From the NCBI GenBank assembly GCA_049971355.1, contig JBMFLE010000018.1, forward strand, positions 1-14,457: a DNA stretch of 14,457 bases, written 5' to 3'. Below the pieces are notes generated by a model. It was not told the origin of the DNA, ran no database searches, and worked only from the letters and a program-made list of their open reading frames with translations. Shown one piece after another: positions 13,932 to 14,457 of the stretch (position 1 is its first letter; each line of letters starts with the position of its first letter). This stretch comes from JBMFLE01 sp049971355 (lineage in GTDB: Bacteria > Patescibacteriota > Patescibacteriia > UBA2591 > UBA4787). A program made the translations under genes and the position numbers.

Positions 13932-14321
13932 CTATTCTACACTTTTTATTCTTCGTCGTCCAGTCCAAATCAAAAGTTCAATAATGATAATCATTAAAAT
14001 AAAGAGAGTCAAATTCCACCAGTGGAGCAAATTGAAACCTTTTAATAAAAGTAGAAAAACAACAATGCCAGCAATCCATAATCCTTGACGAAAGGCGATT
14101 GAAACTTGGGTAAAAATCGGAGTTTTACCTAAGCGGGCCCGAATCAAAAAACCAATAATTGCCACTGTGCCCAAAATCGCCAGAAACAAACTAAAATAGA
14201 ATAAAATAAAGCCAAGCAACCCTGCTTTCTCAGGATTAATCAAAAATAAAGACAAAACCCAGATTCCCCAACAAATCAAAGTGCAAATTAACATTAAGTT
14301 GAGATAGGTTCGTAAAGTCAT
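13932..14321 (-). CDS. small integral membrane protein, four predicted helices
   Basis: Not recognised as a named family. The 129-residue protein has four hydrophobic segments at about 5-28, 34-60, 80-98 and 101-119. A basic cytoplasmic-type loop (RARLGKTP, 61-68) separates the second and third, and a basic tail ends it (GRRRIKSVE). No catalytic motif, cysteine pair or conserved charged residue within a helix stands out. ATG at 14321 has no Shine-Dalgarno site. It ends 14 bases before the pheS ATG on the same strand and is probably the first gene of that operon. The upstream spacer carries a dispersed repeat and no strong promoter. Overlap with the longer open frame of pheS argues for the later pheS start. 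Confidence 0.8.
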   Translation of the reverse strand: MTLRTYLNLMLICTLICWGIWVLSLFLINPEKAGLLGFILFYFSLFLAILGTVAIIGFLIRARLGKTPIFTQVSIAFRQGLWIAGIVVFLLLLKGFNLLHWWNLTLFILMIIIIELLIWTGRRRIKSVE

Positions 14322-14376
14322 ACATTTAAAATTTTAATAACAAATAATATCTATAAATATTGCGGGGCAAGTATCT

Positions 14377-14415
14377 GAATTGAGCCCCTTTCGTCGGACA
14401 TTCAAAAATATCTAA
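14377..14415 (+). repeat. full copy of dispersed 39-bp element
   Basis: GAATTGAGCCCCTTT begins the copy and ACATTCAAAAATATCTAA ends it. It agrees with 4886-4924 at 35 of 39 bases. It lies in the spacer upstream of the membrane protein gene. Degenerate TTTCTAA heptamers follow to the window end, and no gene is seen there. Confidence 0.75.
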
Positions 14416-14457
14416 TTCCAAATTTCTAATTTCTAATAAAAATCTAAAAAATCTGAA

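Overview
This is an AT-rich, tightly packed chromosomal segment from a bacterium. It most resembles a member of the Candidate Phyla Radiation (Patescibacteria), probably Parcubacteria-like. That is an inference, based on the short YidC with no large periplasmic domain, the lack of Shine-Dalgarno sites before most genes, the many AT-rich dispersed repeats, and the mix of core bacterial genes with patchily distributed ones (RtcA, a DUF763 protein). TGA ends rnpA and the DUF763 gene, so the standard bacterial code applies, not the Gracilibacteria-type code. No phage, plasmid, IS, CRISPR, tRNA or rRNA gene was recognised.

All genes but one lie on the minus strand, so the window reads right to left. 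(1) 14321-9569: a four-helix membrane protein, pheS, a SIMPL-domain (DUF541) protein and pheT. The SIMPL gene splits the usual pheS-pheT pair. (2) After a perfect 12-bp hairpin: rtcA, a DUF763 protein, a SpoU/TrmH-type RNA methyltransferase and a small nitroreductase (9370-6185). The last three are coupled by an ATGA overlap and a 1-base gap. (3) folD (5283-6083) is the only plus-strand gene. It converges on the nitroreductase gene and diverges from clpP across a 494-bp repeat-bearing spacer. (4) clpP (4788-4210), with its own promoter and terminator. (5) rny, ymdB, rpmH, rnpA and yidC (4099-111). This is the conserved rpmH-rnpA-yidC block preceded by the RNase Y/YmdB pair; dnaA and yidD are not seen.

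The genes are mostly housekeeping: Phe-tRNA charging, RNA decay and processing (RNase Y, RNase P protein, RtcA, an RNA methyltransferase), protein turnover, membrane protein insertion and C1-folate metabolism. The most unusual signal is a set of short repeats that sit in spacers and also inside genes. They are 7-bp tandem arrays in frame in pheS and pheT; a GC-rich hairpin between 17-bp direct repeats inside ymdB, with a relative between rpmH and rnpA; a 44-bp AT-rich element in tandem and inverted copies whose end supplies the TAG stop of both yidC and rny; and a 39-bp dispersed spacer element. FolD keeps its catalytic residues but lacks the usual nucleotide-binding signature.
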